A stretch of 64,000 bases of DNA. Source: an uncultured beta proteobacterium (GTDB lineage: Bacteria; Pseudomonadota; Gammaproteobacteria; Burkholderiales; Burkholderiaceae_B). The notes under the pieces were generated by a model, which saw nothing but the letters and a program-made list of their open reading frames with translations, was not told the origin of the DNA and ran no database searches. A program made the translations under genes and the position numbers. This document shows, piece after piece, positions 52,793-63,567 of this stretch. How positions within the stretch are numbered: the stretch's first letter is position 1; every line of letters starts with the position of its first letter. The stretch spans positions 1 to 64,000 of the forward strand of contig CAIJKV010000220.1 of assembly GCA_903821335.1 (NCBI GenBank), read 5' to 3'.

Positions 52793-53479
52793 CTAAATAC
52801 GGTAAGCCAGCGTCGTCATGACTTTAGACACCAGCTTCATCAAACCGCGCACTGGCAAGGGAAGAGGCGACGCGCCATGACGCTCCGCCGTCTGACGATG
52901 GCCGATCTCGTCTTGCTTCATCTGTTGAACAATGGCGCGCGATCGAACATCCTCAGGGGGCAACTGCTTGAGGTGGCCGTCGAGGTGTGCCTCAACCTGC
53001 CGTTCCGTTTCGGCCATGAACCCAAGGCTGGGGCCAACGCCCGCCCTTGCGGCCAGCAGCCCGAACGCAAACGACCCGGCGTACCACAACGGGTTGAGAA
53101 AACTCGGCCGACTTTGCAATTCCTTGAGACGCTGCTTGCACCATACAAGGTGATCGACCTCTTCCTGTGCGGCATCGCGCAGCAAAGTCACCGTCGCCGG
53201 GTCCTTGCACACTGCGGCCTGCCCCCGATACAGCGCCTGGGCGCAAATTTCGCCGACATGGTTGACACGCATCAGGCCTGCCACGTGCTGCTTCTGGGTT
53301 TCGTCAGAAATATCGGGCTGATCGATGGGTTTGTGCCCAGCCGGATTCGGACGACCTGATGTCAGACCACCACCCAGGACATGCAGCGCCACGTCAAGTT
53401 CCGCAATAAAGGGGTCGCACCAGTCGTGGCGACGCGCAAACGGGGGCGAAACGGTGCTGGGGACAGGATGAACAGACAT
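52793..53479 (-). CDS. coq7: Demethoxyubiquinone hydroxylase (2-polyprenyl-3-methyl-6-methoxy-1,4-benzoquinone monooxygenase)
   Basis: This 228-aa ferritin-like di-iron protein has LMRVNHVGEICAQALYRGQ, EEVDHLVWCKQRL and the C-terminal QMKQDEIGHRQTA, giving the six Glu/His iron ligands. It hydroxylates demethoxyubiquinone late in ubiquinone biosynthesis. The ATG at 53479 has GGAG 6 bases upstream; the longer track start is unlikely. About 280 bp of non-coding DNA containing the candidate sRNA follow it. Confidence 0.93.
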   Translation of the reverse strand: MSVHPVPSTVSPPFARRHDWCDPFIAELDVALHVLGGGLTSGRPNPAGHKPIDQPDISDETQKQHVAGLMRVNHVGEICAQALYRGQAAVCKDPATVTLLRDAAQEEVDHLVWCKQRLKELQSRPSFLNPLWYAGSFAFGLLAARAGVGPSLGFMAETERQVEAHLDGHLKQLPPEDVRSRAIVQQMKQDEIGHRQTAERHGASPLPLPVRGLMKLVSKVMTTLAYRI

Positions 53480-53649
53480 GGCAAACTCCGAACGCGCCGA
53501 TCGACTGATCGACAACAATAAAGCCTGCCCGTATTTTACGCCTTTGCCACCACGGCCAACGCCGTGCGCGGAGACTCCCCAGCCCGGCAATACCCGGATA
53601 AAAGGTGGGTGAAAGGTTTATCATTCCTGCTTTAGGAGATGGACCCACC

Positions 53650-54096
53650 ATGGAATGCACAATCGACTGGGGCGGCCCGCAAGGCATGCTATTCGTTGCC
53701 CGAACCGGCTCTGGCCACATTGCCGCGATGGACGGCGCACCCGACGGCGGCGGCAACAACCTGGCACCACGCCCAATGGAGATGCTGCTGGCAGGCACGG
53801 GGGGCTGTTCCGCCTACGACGTCGTACTGATCCTCAAACGTGGGCGCCATGCCGTCACCGGGTGCTCCGTCAGCCTCAAGGCCGAACGTGCTGAGGTCGA
53901 CCCCAAGGTCTTCACCAGCATTCATTTCACCTTTACCGTCACAGGTAAAAACCTGCCACGCGCTGCGGTCGAGCGCGCGATCGCACTGTCTCACGAAAAG
54001 TACTGCTCGGCTTCGGCGATGCTGGCTCACACTGCCAAAATCACCTGGTCTGCGCAAATCGCGGATGAAGGCTCACCAGCGCCCGCGCAGCCTTAA
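53650..54096 (+). CDS. OsmC family protein (YhfA-like), 148 aa
   Basis: This OsmC/Ohr-fold protein has the two conserved cysteines, in [16 protein letters not shown] and [12 protein letters not shown]. These cysteines form the peroxidatic pair in active members. The length and lack of an Ohr-type N-terminus suggest the YhfA-like subgroup, whose role is unclear. The ATG at 53650 is preferred; an AGGAG lies about 11 bases upstream, slightly far. It is 16 nt upstream of thyA. Confidence 0.85.
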   Translation: MECTIDWGGPQGMLFVARTGSGHIAAMDGAPDGGGNNLAPRPMEMLLAGTGGCSAYDVVLILKRGRHAVTGCSVSLKAERAEVDPKVFTSIHFTFTVTGKNLPRAAVERAIALSHEKYCSASAMLAHTAKITWSAQIADEGSPAPAQP

Positions 54097-54112
54097 CCCG
54101 AGACGCCCGAAC

Positions 54113-54907
54113 ATGAACCAGTACGAAACCTTCATGCGCCATGTCGCCACACACGGCGTCAACAAGACTGACCGCACAGGCACCGGCACGCGCTCGGTGT
54201 TTGGTTATCAGATGCGCTTCGATCTGCAGCAGGGGTTTCCTCTGATCACGACAAAAAAACTGCACACGCGCAGTATTTTTGTCGAACTGTTGTGGTTCTT
54301 GCGCGGGGACTCGAACGTTCGCTGGTTGCAAGAACGCGGCGTATCGATCTGGAACGAATGGGCGCGCCCAGACGGAGACCTCGGTCCCGTCTACGGTGTG
54401 CAGTGGAGATCCTGGCCGACACCGGACGGACGTCATATTGATCAGATCAGCCAGGTACTTGAGCAGATCCGCACCAATCCAGACTCGCGCAGGCTCATCG
54501 TTTCGGCCTGGAACGTCGGCGAAATACCGAACATGGCACTCCCGCCCTGCCACGCATTCTTTCAGTTCTACGTCGCCCAGGGCAGATTGTCCTGCCAGCT
54601 ATATCAACGCAGTGCCGACATATTCCTGGGGGTTCCCTTCAACATCGCGAGTTACGCCTTGCTCACGCACATGGTGGCACAACAGTGCGGGCTGGAGGTC
54701 GGCGATTTCATCTGGACAGGGGGCGACTGCCATTTGTACAGCAATCATATGGAACAGGTTGAAACGCAACTTGCGCGCGAACCCTATCCCTACCCAACAC
54801 TGATCATCCAGCGCAAGCCGGACTCGCTGTTCGACTATCAATACGAAGACTTCGTGATTGAGTCCTACCAGCACCACCCACACATCAAGGCGCCGGTTGC
54901 CGTATAG
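54113..54907 (+). CDS. thyA: Thymidylate synthase
   Basis: This 264-aa protein has the same length as the E. coli enzyme. It shows the folate/dUMP site residues [11 protein letters not shown], the catalytic Cys in [32 protein letters not shown] and the C-terminal tail IKAPVAV. It makes dTMP from dUMP with methylenetetrahydrofolate. The start at 54113 matches the family; the track ORF from 53840 is an extension. folA follows after 37 bp, the usual pairing that regenerates folate. Confidence 0.97.
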   Translation: MNQYETFMRHVATHGVNKTDRTGTGTRSVFGYQMRFDLQQGFPLITTKKLHTRSIFVELLWFLRGDSNVRWLQERGVSIWNEWARPDGDLGPVYGVQWRSWPTPDGRHIDQISQVLEQIRTNPDSRRLIVSAWNVGEIPNMALPPCHAFFQFYVAQGRLSCQLYQRSADIFLGVPFNIASYALLTHMVAQQCGLEVGDFIWTGGDCHLYSNHMEQVETQLAREPYPYPTLIIQRKPDSLFDYQYEDFVIESYQHHPHIKAPVAV

Positions 54908-54944
54908 GCCAACGACGCATGAACTTATAAAGACTCACTTGCCC

Positions 54945-55427
54945 ATGTTGCTGAACCTGATTGTTGCCTACGCGCAAAACCACACGATCGGCCGTGACAA
55001 CATGCTGCCCTGGAAGCTTCCCGGCGACTTGGCGCATTTCAAACGCACGACCCTGGGATGCCCGATCATCATGGGGCGCAAGACCTGGGACGCACTTGGC
55101 CGCCCCTTGCCGGGCCGTCGTAATATCGTTGTCACGCGTACGGCCGGCCTTGCGGCGCCAGGTGCCGAAGTCGCGGGCAGCCTGTCTGCCGCCCTGGAAC
55201 TGGTGAAAGACACGGAACAGGCCTTTGTGATCGGTGGTGGGCAGCTCTACGCGCTGGCACTGCCCCTGGCAGACCGGGTGATTGCCACCGAGGTACACGC
55301 CACCGTCGAGGGCGATGCCGTGTTCGCCCCACTCGATCCAACAGACTGGCTTGAAGTATCGCGCTCGCCACAACCAGCGGAAAATGGTCTCGCCTACGAC
55401 CTGGTTGAATATCAACGAAAAAGCTGA
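54945..55427 (+). CDS. folA: Dihydrofolate reductase
   Basis: This 160-aa protein has LIVAYAQNHTIGRDNMLPWKLPGDLAHFKRTT, carrying the active-site acidic residue (Asp in GDLAHFK), plus MGRKTWDALG, GRRNIVVTR and FVIGGGQLYALAL. It reduces dihydrofolate made by ThyA in the gene just upstream. The start is the ATG at 54945. Confidence 0.95.
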   Translation: MLLNLIVAYAQNHTIGRDNMLPWKLPGDLAHFKRTTLGCPIIMGRKTWDALGRPLPGRRNIVVTRTAGLAAPGAEVAGSLSAALELVKDTEQAFVIGGGQLYALALPLADRVIATEVHATVEGDAVFAPLDPTDWLEVSRSPQPAENGLAYDLVEYQRKS

Positions 55428-55456
55428 CAGGCACTCTACGCCTCTATGGACCGGAA

Positions 55457-57355
55457 ATGAATAAGAAACTGATAGACGCTGCTGGCGTCGCGGCGCTGAT
55501 CATCGCAACCTACGCTGCGGTCAGCTGGTACGCCGGGTCGCGCATCGAAGCCGACAACAGGGTCGCGGTCGAGGCACTCAATGCGCATCTCGCCAAGACA
55601 TGGTCAGACCAGGTGCGCATTACACCGGTCACCTACAACCGCAGCATCTTTTCAAGTGAGGCAAGTTACGTTCTGACCTTGCCTGCGGCTGCGGACAATG
55701 GCGGCGTCAAACATGAGATCCTGATCCTCAACCATATTCAGCATGGGCCATTGCCGCTCGCCGAAATTAAGCTCGGTCATTTCAGCCCTCACCTTGCCTC
55801 AATCCGTACGGTCATGGCGCCGACCCCCTTTACGGAACCCTTGTTCAAGCTCACCCAGGGTCGCTCACCGCTCGATGGTGACACACGTGTCGATTTTGAC
55901 GGTGCCGCAGTGGTCACCTGGTCTCTGCTGCCCGTTGACTACACAGTGGGCGACACCCACACTGTGTTCAGCGGCGCACGCCTGAACGCCGACATCGGAC
56001 GTAGTTTCAAGTCCTCACGCGGTGAACTGAAGGTAGAGGGCCTGAGCGTCACCAGAGGGGGCTCGAGCATCGAAATCAAGGGAGCCCGGCTACACACCGA
56101 CACACACTTTGGCACGTTTGGTTTGAATGTGGGAACAAGCGGCGCCACGGCTGAAAGTCTGAACGTGACGCTGGCGGGCAAACCAGCGGTCGCCGTCACG
56201 CGCATCGAGACACGCGTTGCCCTGACTGAGAACGGTCCGCTGCTCAATGGCGAAATGCACTATGACATCGGCTCACTTTCGGTCGACCAGAAAAACTGGG
56301 GCACTCTGAGCCTGACGGCGCTTTATGACAAACTGGGTGGCGACGCGACAAAATCCCTGATTGACTTGAATAACAACCTGCTGGCGCGTTCAGTCAACAA
56401 TGCGCCCGACGCCGACCTCGTCACGTCTGCCGATGTCAAGCAATTCTGGCAATACCTGCATACGCTTTTACAGCACAATCCAACGTTTCGGATCGCACCA
56501 TTTTCCTGGAAATCGCCCGAGGGCGAAAGCCAGTTCAGCCTGAGTGCCACGTTTGCTGCTGCCGATCTGCATCCAGGGGGCATCGGCCTCGCAAGCAACC
56601 CGGTCCAGACACTTGATGCAACGCTGACGCTCTCGCGACCGATGATCGCAGGTCTGGTGACCGACGCCACGCAAGCCACAGGCGTTAATCCCGGGCAAGC
56701 AAAACTGCGCGCGGAAAAAGACCTCAAAACGTGGCTCCAGACGGCTGACCGTCTGAAACTCGGAAAAATGGAAGGTAACAACTTCGTCAGCAAACTAACG
56801 TATGAAAAGCAGGTCTTCAAACTCAATGGGCAAGCCGCGCCGATGAACGCCTTCTGGTCATTCCTCGGTACCGTCGTACCCCCGGGCTGGATCAACGACG
56901 ACATCGCAGCATCGCAGGATGGTCCGGATGGCACAGCGTCCATTCGGCATCTTGATCCATCCGTGATTGCGGCCATCCTGACGTCGGCGGAATTCACGTT
57001 CGAGGAAACCCGTGATGATCAGGGTGACCCGTTGCTCAAGGTTGCGCCGGGCAACTCAGGCGCTGCAAAAATCGAAATCAACTTTGTCGGCTGTGGCACC
57101 GATCCCACCTGTGAAGATGTCCTGTTGCGCGCGACCTTCTCGCCCGACAAACCCGTCGCGCTAAAAGTCGTCAATGACTGGAACCTGCGCAATCGCTGGG
57201 CACGCGCCTACGTCAACCAGAAGCATGAGGCGACCATCGAGATGGACATCAACGCGTATGGCGGAATCGGCAGGGATGCGCTTGAAGCCATGGTCAACAC
57301 GTTCTTCAAGATTGTCGGTGACTTCTCAAAAGAACTGGACACCCCTGCACAGTAA
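55457..57355 (+). CDS. DUF945 (YdgA-like) envelope protein, 632 aa
   Basis: An N-terminal anchor (LIDAAGVAALIIATYAAVSWYAG) is followed by a long periplasmic region. The pattern AVEALNAHLAKTWSDQVRITPVTYNRSIFSSEASYVLTL is characteristic of DUF945/YdgA proteins. The role is unknown; E. coli YdgA has been linked to the envelope. It is 29 bp after folA and converges on gcvP. Confidence 0.75.
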   Translation: MNKKLIDAAGVAALIIATYAAVSWYAGSRIEADNRVAVEALNAHLAKTWSDQVRITPVTYNRSIFSSEASYVLTLPAAADNGGVKHEILILNHIQHGPLPLAEIKLGHFSPHLASIRTVMAPTPFTEPLFKLTQGRSPLDGDTRVDFDGAAVVTWSLLPVDYTVGDTHTVFSGARLNADIGRSFKSSRGELKVEGLSVTRGGSSIEIKGARLHTDTHFGTFGLNVGTSGATAESLNVTLAGKPAVAVTRIETRVALTENGPLLNGEMHYDIGSLSVDQKNWGTLSLTALYDKLGGDATKSLIDLNNNLLARSVNNAPDADLVTSADVKQFWQYLHTLLQHNPTFRIAPFSWKSPEGESQFSLSATFAAADLHPGGIGLASNPVQTLDATLTLSRPMIAGLVTDATQATGVNPGQAKLRAEKDLKTWLQTADRLKLGKMEGNNFVSKLTYEKQVFKLNGQAAPMNAFWSFLGTVVPPGWINDDIAASQDGPDGTASIRHLDPSVIAAILTSAEFTFEETRDDQGDPLLKVAPGNSGAAKIEINFVGCGTDPTCEDVLLRATFSPDKPVALKVVNDWNLRNRWARAYVNQKHEATIEMDINAYGGIGRDALEAMVNTFFKIVGDFSKELDTPAQ

Positions 57356-57369
57356 GCAGAGCCGGGCGC

Positions 57370-57404
57370 GGCGCAATCCCGCCTGTCAATGGCGGGATTG
57401 TGCC
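57370..57404. terminator. Hairpin between convergent DUF945 and gcvP genes
   Basis: CAATCCCGCC-7 nt-GGCGGGATTG is a perfect 10-bp stem in the 75-bp gap between converging stops. There is no long T-run on either side, but the position suggests a two-way terminator. Confidence 0.5.
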
Positions 57405-57430
57405 GGCCTGCTGAACCAGAACGACTCAGG

Positions 57431-60304
57431 TCAGGCGTAGGCCTCGACCGGTGCGCAAGCACAAACCAGGTTGCGATCACCCCAGGCATTGTCGACACGC
57501 CCAACCGGTGGCCAGTACTTGTTGTCGCGCAGGCTTTTTACCGGATAGGCCGCCTGCTGACGCGGATAGTCGTGATGCCATTCTTCGGCAAGCAGCATCT
57601 GCGCAGTGTGTGGGGCGTTCTTGAGTACGTTGTCCGTTTTGTCGCGCTCACCGCGCTCAATCTGTGCAATTTCCTGACGAATGGAAATCATGGCGTCGAT
57701 GAAACGGTCAAGCTCACTCAGGCTTTCTGATTCCGTTGGTTCGACCATCAGGGTTCCGGCCACTGGAAAGCTCATGGTCGGTGCGTGAAAACCATAGTCC
57801 ATCAGCCGCTTGGCAATGTCCTCGGCCGAAATCCCTGCGCTGTCCTTGACGGGATGCATGTCCAGAATGCATTCGTGCGCGATGCGTCCGTAGCGCCCCG
57901 TATACAGCACCGGATAGTGAGGCGCCAGTCGGCAAGCCACGTAATTGGCGCTCAGGATGGCGATTTCGGTTGCGCGACGCAAGCCTTCGGCACCCATCAG
58001 CGCAATGTAGATGAAGGGGATCGGCAAAATACTGGCAGAGCCAAACGGCGCCGCAGACACCGGCCCGACGGGAACCTCGCCCTGCAATGCGCCCTGCTCA
58101 CCGACGACCCCGGGCAAAAACGGGGCGAGATGACTGCGCACCGCGACCGGACCGACACCCGGGCCGCCGCCACCATGGGGGATGCAGAACGTCTTGTGCA
58201 GGTTCAGATGCGAAACATCGCTGCCAAACTTGCCAGGCTGGGCCACGCCAACCATCGCATTCATGTTGGCGCCATCCATGTACACCTGGCCGCCTGCGTC
58301 GTGGATCAGGCCGCAGATGCGCGTAATAGACTCTTCAAACACGCCGTGCGTCGAGGGATAGGTGATCATGAGGGCGGCAAGACGATCGCCGACCTGTGCA
58401 ATCTTGCCTTCAAGGTCAGTGAGATCCACGTTGCCTTGCGCGTCAGAGGCGACCACGACGACCTCCATCCCGACCATATTGGCCGAAGCGGGATTCGTGC
58501 CATGGGCGGAGGAAGGAATCAGGCAAACATCACGTTGGTGCTGTCCAGTTGAACGATGGAATGCGCGAATCGCGAGTAGCCCGGCATACTCGCCCTGCGC
58601 ACCAGAGTTGGGCTGCAGACTGATGGCGTCGTAACCCGTAATCTCGCATAAAGCACTCGACAGACGCTCGATCATCGACTGATAACCACGTGTCTGGTCC
58701 GACGGCGCAAAGGGATGGATGCAAGCGAACTCTGGCCAGGTGATGGGAATCATCTCGGCGGTTGCATTGAGTTTCATGGTGCACGAACCAAGTGGAATCA
58801 TGGTGCGGTCGAGCGCCAGGTCTTTATCGGCAAGCTTGCGCAGGTAGCGCAACATGTCGGTCTCGGACTGGATACTTGAAAACACAGGGTGCGTCAGGAT
58901 CGGCTCTTGTCGCTGAACGGCATCAGGGATGCCAGGCAGCACCATTGCTTGCACCGCGTCCCAGTTGACTGCGGGGGCGGGCTTGGCCATGGCGTCGGCA
59001 AACAGCCCCGTCAGGGTTGCCAGATCGACAGCCGTCACCGTTTCGTCAAGCGAGATCGCAACGTGCGTGGCGTCGACATGCCGCAAGTTCAGGCCAGCGT
59101 GACGTGCAGCTTGAAGGACTTGGGCAGTCAGCGCACCCGTTTCGAGCCACAGCGTATCGAAGTACGTGTCATTGAGAACCTTGACGCCAACCGCCGCCAA
59201 CACCTGACGCAACGCCGCTGTGTACTGATGCACGCGAAGTGCGATCGCGGCAATGCCAGCCGGGCCGTGCCACAGCGCGTACATGCTTGACATCACGGCC
59301 AGCAACACCTGAGCCGTACAGATATTTGACGTCGCTTTTTCACGGCGAATATGCTGCTCACGTGTTTGCAAGGCCAGGCGCAGCGCCGGGTTGCCATGCA
59401 CGTCCCTGGACACGCCAACCAGACGACCTGGCATGTTGCGCTTGAAGGCGTCTTTGCACGCCATGAAGCCAGCATGGGGGCCACCAAAACCAAAAGGTAC
59501 GCCAAAACGCTGTGCCGAACCGATCGCGATATCGGCGCCCCACTGGCCTGGTGCAGTCATGAGCGCCAGCGCCAGCAAGTCCGTCGCGCAGGCGACTACG
59601 CCACCCTGGGCATGAACCTGCTCGGTCAGCGCGCGGTAATCCACCACCGTGCCGAGCGAATGTGGGTACTGAACCAACAAGCCAAAGCATGCTGGCACGC
59701 CTTGCAATTCGTCGCCCACGACCAGTTCGATATCGAGGCCATCCGCACGCGTACGGATGACTTCGATTGTCTGTGGATGACAATGCGAGGAAACAAAAAA
59801 TACTTTGCTCTCTGCACGAGAAGCGCGACGCGCCAGCGCCATGGCCTCGGCCGCTGCGGTGCCTTCATCGAGCAACGATGCATTGGCGATGTCGAGCCCA
59901 GTCAGATCCGCCACCATGGTCTGGTAGTTCAGGATAGCTTCGAGGCGGCCCTGGGAAATCTCTGGCTGGTAAGGCGTATAGGCCGTGTACCAGGCTGGAT
60001 TTTCAAGAATATTGCGCAGGATGACATTGGGCGTATGGGTCCCGTAATATCCCTGGCCGATGTAATTGCGAAAGACCTTGTTGGTTGCAGCCAGCGCCTT
60101 CAGTTCAGCCAGCACATCCGCCTCGTCGCGCGGACCGGGCAAACCAAGCGGGCGCGACATGCGGATATTGGCAGGCACGACCTCCTGCATCAACGCCTCA
60201 AGTGTTGGCACGCCGACTGCGGCCAGCATGACCGCCTGGTCCAGGGCACCCGGACCGATGTGGCGCTGTATAAATTCGTGGGACGTATCGAGAGCATGTG
60301 ACAT
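57431..60304 (-). CDS. gcvP: Glycine dehydrogenase (decarboxylating), P-protein
   Basis: This 957-aa protein is the fused (alpha plus beta) form. It begins FIQRHIGPG and has the first half [40 protein letters not shown]. The PLP-binding Lys is in [19 protein letters not shown]. It decarboxylates glycine and passes aminomethyl to the lipoyl H-protein. The ATG at 60304 fits the family; the track adds 20 residues. It follows gcvH by 10 bp and is last in the gcvT-gcvH-gcvP unit controlled by the glycine riboswitch. Confidence 0.97.
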   Translation of the reverse strand: MSHALDTSHEFIQRHIGPGALDQAVMLAAVGVPTLEALMQEVVPANIRMSRPLGLPGPRDEADVLAELKALAATNKVFRNYIGQGYYGTHTPNVILRNILENPAWYTAYTPYQPEISQGRLEAILNYQTMVADLTGLDIANASLLDEGTAAAEAMALARRASRAESKVFFVSSHCHPQTIEVIRTRADGLDIELVVGDELQGVPACFGLLVQYPHSLGTVVDYRALTEQVHAQGGVVACATDLLALALMTAPGQWGADIAIGSAQRFGVPFGFGGPHAGFMACKDAFKRNMPGRLVGVSRDVHGNPALRLALQTREQHIRREKATSNICTAQVLLAVMSSMYALWHGPAGIAAIALRVHQYTAALRQVLAAVGVKVLNDTYFDTLWLETGALTAQVLQAARHAGLNLRHVDATHVAISLDETVTAVDLATLTGLFADAMAKPAPAVNWDAVQAMVLPGIPDAVQRQEPILTHPVFSSIQSETDMLRYLRKLADKDLALDRTMIPLGSCTMKLNATAEMIPITWPEFACIHPFAPSDQTRGYQSMIERLSSALCEITGYDAISLQPNSGAQGEYAGLLAIRAFHRSTGQHQRDVCLIPSSAHGTNPASANMVGMEVVVVASDAQGNVDLTDLEGKIAQVGDRLAALMITYPSTHGVFEESITRICGLIHDAGGQVYMDGANMNAMVGVAQPGKFGSDVSHLNLHKTFCIPHGGGGPGVGPVAVRSHLAPFLPGVVGEQGALQGEVPVGPVSAAPFGSASILPIPFIYIALMGAEGLRRATEIAILSANYVACRLAPHYPVLYTGRYGRIAHECILDMHPVKDSAGISAEDIAKRLMDYGFHAPTMSFPVAGTLMVEPTESESLSELDRFIDAMISIRQEIAQIERGERDKTDNVLKNAPHTAQMLLAEEWHHDYPRQQAAYPVKSLRDNKYWPPVGRVDNAWGDRNLVCACAPVEAYA

Positions 60305-60314
60305 GTTGATCGCC

Positions 60315-60695
60315 TTAACCTGCGTCGACGACAGCCTGATAGGCCTCTGCATCAAGCAGGCCATTCACCTCGTCGGGATTGGTGGCCCTGAGCTTAAAAA
60401 TCCAGGTGCCATAGGGGTCGCCATTGATCTGGTCGGGTGCATCGTTCAGGGCCGTGTTGAAGGCCACAATTTCACCTGCGACTGGAGCATAAATGTCGGA
60501 GGCGGCCTTGACCGACTCGACCACACCCGCTGTATCACCCGCAGCCAGCTTGGCACCCACGCGAACATCGCCCACGAAGACCAGGTCGCCGAGCTGTTCC
60601 TGAGCGGGGCCGGTAATGCCGACCAACATGACATCGCCCTCGGCCCTGATCCATTCATGTGAGCTGGCGTATTTGCGATCGTTGGGAATGCTCAT
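60315..60695 (-). CDS. gcvH: Glycine cleavage system H protein
   Basis: This 126-aa lipoyl carrier has YASSHEWI at the start, [16 protein letters not shown], the lipoylated Lys in [15 protein letters not shown], and the tail [24 protein letters not shown]. It shuttles the aminomethyl group between GcvP and GcvT. It is preceded by an AGGAG site. A 137-bp gap to gcvT holds no obvious gene. Confidence 0.97.
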   Translation of the reverse strand: MSIPNDRKYASSHEWIRAEGDVMLVGITGPAQEQLGDLVFVGDVRVGAKLAAGDTAGVVESVKAASDIYAPVAGEIVAFNTALNDAPDQINGDPYGTWIFKLRATNPDEVNGLLDAEAYQAVVDAG

Positions 60696-60832
60696 GAAAT
60701 GCTCCTGAAAATTCTTGTTTGAATAAATGATTAAAAGTGGTCGGGCCCTGCGGCCAAGTTTGAATCTAACTCTACATTGGACTCGGAGTCGAAATCTGAC
60801 GATAGCCTTGCAAAATTAGACAACAATGCCCG

Positions 60833-61930
60833 TCAACCATGCGTGACTGGCTGTCCATTGCGCACAAAGGGCAATTTGCAAACCTGTGCCGGTACCCATT
60901 TCCCGCGAATATCGATCTCGACGGCGTCCCCCGGAGCCACACCCTGAGGCAACCGTGCGAAACCGATTGAATAACCCAGAGTCGGGGACATGGTGCCGCT
61001 GGTGACCTCGCCCAGGCCAAGCTTGGTGCGCACAACCATGTGGGCGCGCATGACGCCGCGTTCAAGCAGCTTGAGGCCCAGGAACGGTTTCGGATCAGCG
61101 AACTGTTCAAGGGCCGCACGACCGATGAAGTCCCGTTCAGCGTCTTGCATGGATAGCGTCCAGGTCAGCCCGGCCTGATCGGGGTGAATCAGCTCATCCA
61201 TATCCTGGCCATAGAGATTCATGCCCGCTTCGAGGCGCAGCGTGTCACGCGCGCCCAGGCCACAGGGTTGCACACCCTGCGCCAGCAAATCTTTCCATAA
61301 GGTCGCGACCTGATCAGCCGGCAAAACAATTTCCAAGCCATCTTCGCCGGTGTAGCCGGTGCGTGCCACGAACGCGTCAGGCATCGCTACAGCGAAAAAT
61401 GGCTTCAGCGGTTCGGTCGCGGCGCGCCACGCCGGCCGCGTCGACCAGACCCTGGCGCGGGCGTTTGGCCCTTGCACAGCCACCATGGCCAGGTCACGAC
61501 GGGGCGTGACGGTAACCTGATAGCCACCCGTGACGGCCACACGGTGCATCCAGGCAATATCTTTATCGGCCGTGCCGGCATTGACGACCACCCGCCAGGC
61601 GACAGGCGAAAAAAAATAGATGATCAGGTCATCGATCACGCCGCCTTGCGGGTTCAACATACAGGAATACAGTGCCTTGCCAGGCTGAGTCAGGCGGGCC
61701 ACGTCATTGGCAACCAGTTTACGCAGAAAGGGCGTGGCGTCAGGCCCCGCAACATCGACGTTGAGCATGTGCGAGACGTCGAATACGCCCGCGTCGCGGC
61801 GCACCGCATGGTGCTCTTCGATTTGCGAGCCGTAATGGACAGGCATGTCCCAGCCACCAAAGTCGACCATACGCGCGCCAGCAGCGACATGTTCAGGGGC
61901 AAGGGGGGTACGTTTCAGGGCGGCAGACAT
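60833..61930 (-). CDS. gcvT: Aminomethyltransferase (glycine cleavage T protein)
   Basis: This 365-aa folate-binding protein has [38 protein letters not shown], the catalytic Asp/folate region [20 protein letters not shown] and the C-terminal [22 protein letters not shown]. It transfers the methylene group to tetrahydrofolate and releases ammonia. The ATG at 61930 is used (the track adds 16 residues). It is first after the riboswitch. Confidence 0.96.
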   Translation of the reverse strand: MSAALKRTPLAPEHVAAGARMVDFGGWDMPVHYGSQIEEHHAVRRDAGVFDVSHMLNVDVAGPDATPFLRKLVANDVARLTQPGKALYSCMLNPQGGVIDDLIIYFFSPVAWRVVVNAGTADKDIAWMHRVAVTGGYQVTVTPRRDLAMVAVQGPNARARVWSTRPAWRAATEPLKPFFAVAMPDAFVARTGYTGEDGLEIVLPADQVATLWKDLLAQGVQPCGLGARDTLRLEAGMNLYGQDMDELIHPDQAGLTWTLSMQDAERDFIGRAALEQFADPKPFLGLKLLERGVMRAHMVVRTKLGLGEVTSGTMSPTLGYSIGFARLPQGVAPGDAVEIDIRGKWVPAQVCKLPFVRNGQPVTHG

Positions 61931-62014
61931 CAGGCAGACTCCAGGGGACCCAAGCGAAAGGCAGGTCGAGAGACGCACCGGCGCGACACGCGCCAGTGAA
62001 CGAACAATCTATCC

Positions 62015-62113
62015 GCCCCTCTGTCCTTTTGCCTGAGAGTTGCCCCGCACGGAATGCGGGTGTGCACCTTCGGCGCCCGTGGTGGCCAGCAAGCGGCCGC
62101 GGGTCTCTCCAGA
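62015..62113 (-). promoter_or_regulatory. Glycine riboswitch, aptamer 2 (gcvT-proximal)
   Basis: Minus-strand sequence shows the conserved glycine-aptamer pieces in order: GGAGAG, GCCGAAGG, CTCTCAGGCA and GGACAGAGG, with variable stems between. It lies about 85 nt upstream of gcvT. In known cases glycine binding turns gcv expression on. Confidence 0.9.
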
Positions 62114-62157
62114 GTGCTGTGCTGGTTGGACACTGTTGCGTATCAAGCCAATGCAGA

Positions 62158-62240
62158 CTGCGGTATGGGGGGCCTGAGCGATTCTGGGCGAATTGCGCCT
62201 TCGGCGGCAACCCTGACTCTGGATTGCGCTCTCCCGCAAA
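62158..62240 (-). promoter_or_regulatory. Glycine riboswitch, aptamer 1
   Basis: A second, less conserved aptamer stands upstream: GGGAGAG, GCCGCCGAAGGCGCAA and CGCTCAGGC in order on the minus strand. With aptamer 2 it makes the classical tandem glycine riboswitch. The intervening 45 bases or so form the linker. Confidence 0.75.
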
Positions 62241-62330
62241 CTGCGTTCACAGCCATGCCAGCATACCGCGAAAACCCTGCCGACTTCAACCTTGGCGCAC
62301 TCAAGCCAGTGCTCGCGGGGGATGACTGGT

Positions 62331-63521
62331 CTAGAGGCTGCGTCCGCAGGCCACTGCCGACGACCACGCCCACTGGAAGTTGTAGCCACCGAGCCAACCC
62401 GTGACATCGACGACTTCGCCTATGAAATGCAGGCCGGGGACAGACTTGGCCTGCAAGCTTCGCTGATCCAGGCCCCGGGTGTCCACCCCGCCCCGCATCA
62501 CTTCAGCCTTTTTGTACCCGGCGGTGCCGCTGGGCACCAGAGACCAGGCCTGAATACGCTGACCCAGTTCGCGCAGCACACGATCAGGCGCGTCGGCCAT
62601 GCGCAGGACTGCCTGTTCACCCAACCACTGTTCGGCCAGCCGTCTGGGCCAACTGGCAGACAAAACAGTGCCCAGCTGCTGTCGATTACCGGATTTGGCT
62701 GCGATCAACAAGTCTGTAATCTGCTGTCCTGGTGCGAGATCAAGCTCGATCGGCTCGCCAGGTTGCCAGTAGCTGGAAATCTGCAAAATGCCGGGGCCTG
62801 ACAGCCCGCGATGGGTAAACAGGACATCTTCAAGAAAAGTCTGGCGCCCACGCCCCCGGCCCGTCGAAACACCGGCCTCAAGGGCGACACCGGCAAGCTC
62901 GCTGAAATGTTCCCAGGCAACGCCATCAAAGGTAAGCGGCACCAGTGCCGGGCGCGGCTCGACGACCTTCAGTCCGAACTGACGCGCGATTTTCAGGCCA
63001 AAATCGGTCGCGCCCAGCTGCGGAATAGCCAGGCCACCCGTGGCAATCACCAGACGTGTGGCCCGCAATTCGCCCTGGCTGGTTGCGAGCAAAAAGGCTC
63101 CGTTCGCCTCGTGGGTGACCTGCGCCACGCTGCAAGGCATGCGCCACGCAACACCCGCACGGTCGCACTCAGTGCGCAACATATCGATGATGGACTGGCT
63201 GCTGTCATTGCAAAACAGTTGGCCGCGATGCTTTTCGTGCCAGGCAATGCCGTGGCTGTTGACCAGCCCAATGAAGTCCTGTGGCGTATAGCCCGCCAGG
63301 GCCGACTTGCAGAAGTGCGGGTTGGCCGAGAGGAAGTTCTCGGGTCCGACGCGACGATTGGTGAAGTTGCAGCGTCCACCACCCGATATGCGAATTTTTT
63401 CCGCAAGCGTGCCAGAATGGTCTAGCAGGACGACACGCCGGCCCCGTTGCGCGGCGACCGCCGCGCACATCATGCCGGCCGCACCCGCGCCGAGGACCGC
63501 AACGTCAAACTGCTGCATCAT
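62331..63521 (-). CDS. BaiN/YhiN-type NAD(P)/FAD-dependent oxidoreductase (HI0933-like), 396 aa
   Basis: This flavoprotein has N-terminal FAD loop VAVLGAGAAGMMCAAVAAQRGRRVVLLDHS, followed by KIRISGGGRCNFTNR (a family hallmark) and VIATGGLAIPQLGATDFGLKIARQFG, and the C-terminal FIGEVVDVTGWLGGYNFQWAWSSA. The physiological substrate of most members is unknown. It is upstream of and co-directional with the riboswitch region; its own transcript probably ends before it. Confidence 0.87.
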   Translation of the reverse strand: MMQQFDVAVLGAGAAGMMCAAVAAQRGRRVVLLDHSGTLAEKIRISGGGRCNFTNRRVGPENFLSANPHFCKSALAGYTPQDFIGLVNSHGIAWHEKHRGQLFCNDSSQSIIDMLRTECDRAGVAWRMPCSVAQVTHEANGAFLLATSQGELRATRLVIATGGLAIPQLGATDFGLKIARQFGLKVVEPRPALVPLTFDGVAWEHFSELAGVALEAGVSTGRGRGRQTFLEDVLFTHRGLSGPGILQISSYWQPGEPIELDLAPGQQITDLLIAAKSGNRQQLGTVLSASWPRRLAEQWLGEQAVLRMADAPDRVLRELGQRIQAWSLVPSGTAGYKKAEVMRGGVDTRGLDQRSLQAKSVPGLHFIGEVVDVTGWLGGYNFQWAWSSAVACGRSL

Positions 63522-63567
63522 CGGGCGGTCATCGCGCCAGCCACCTGTTCCTGATTGGCGCGCGTCA

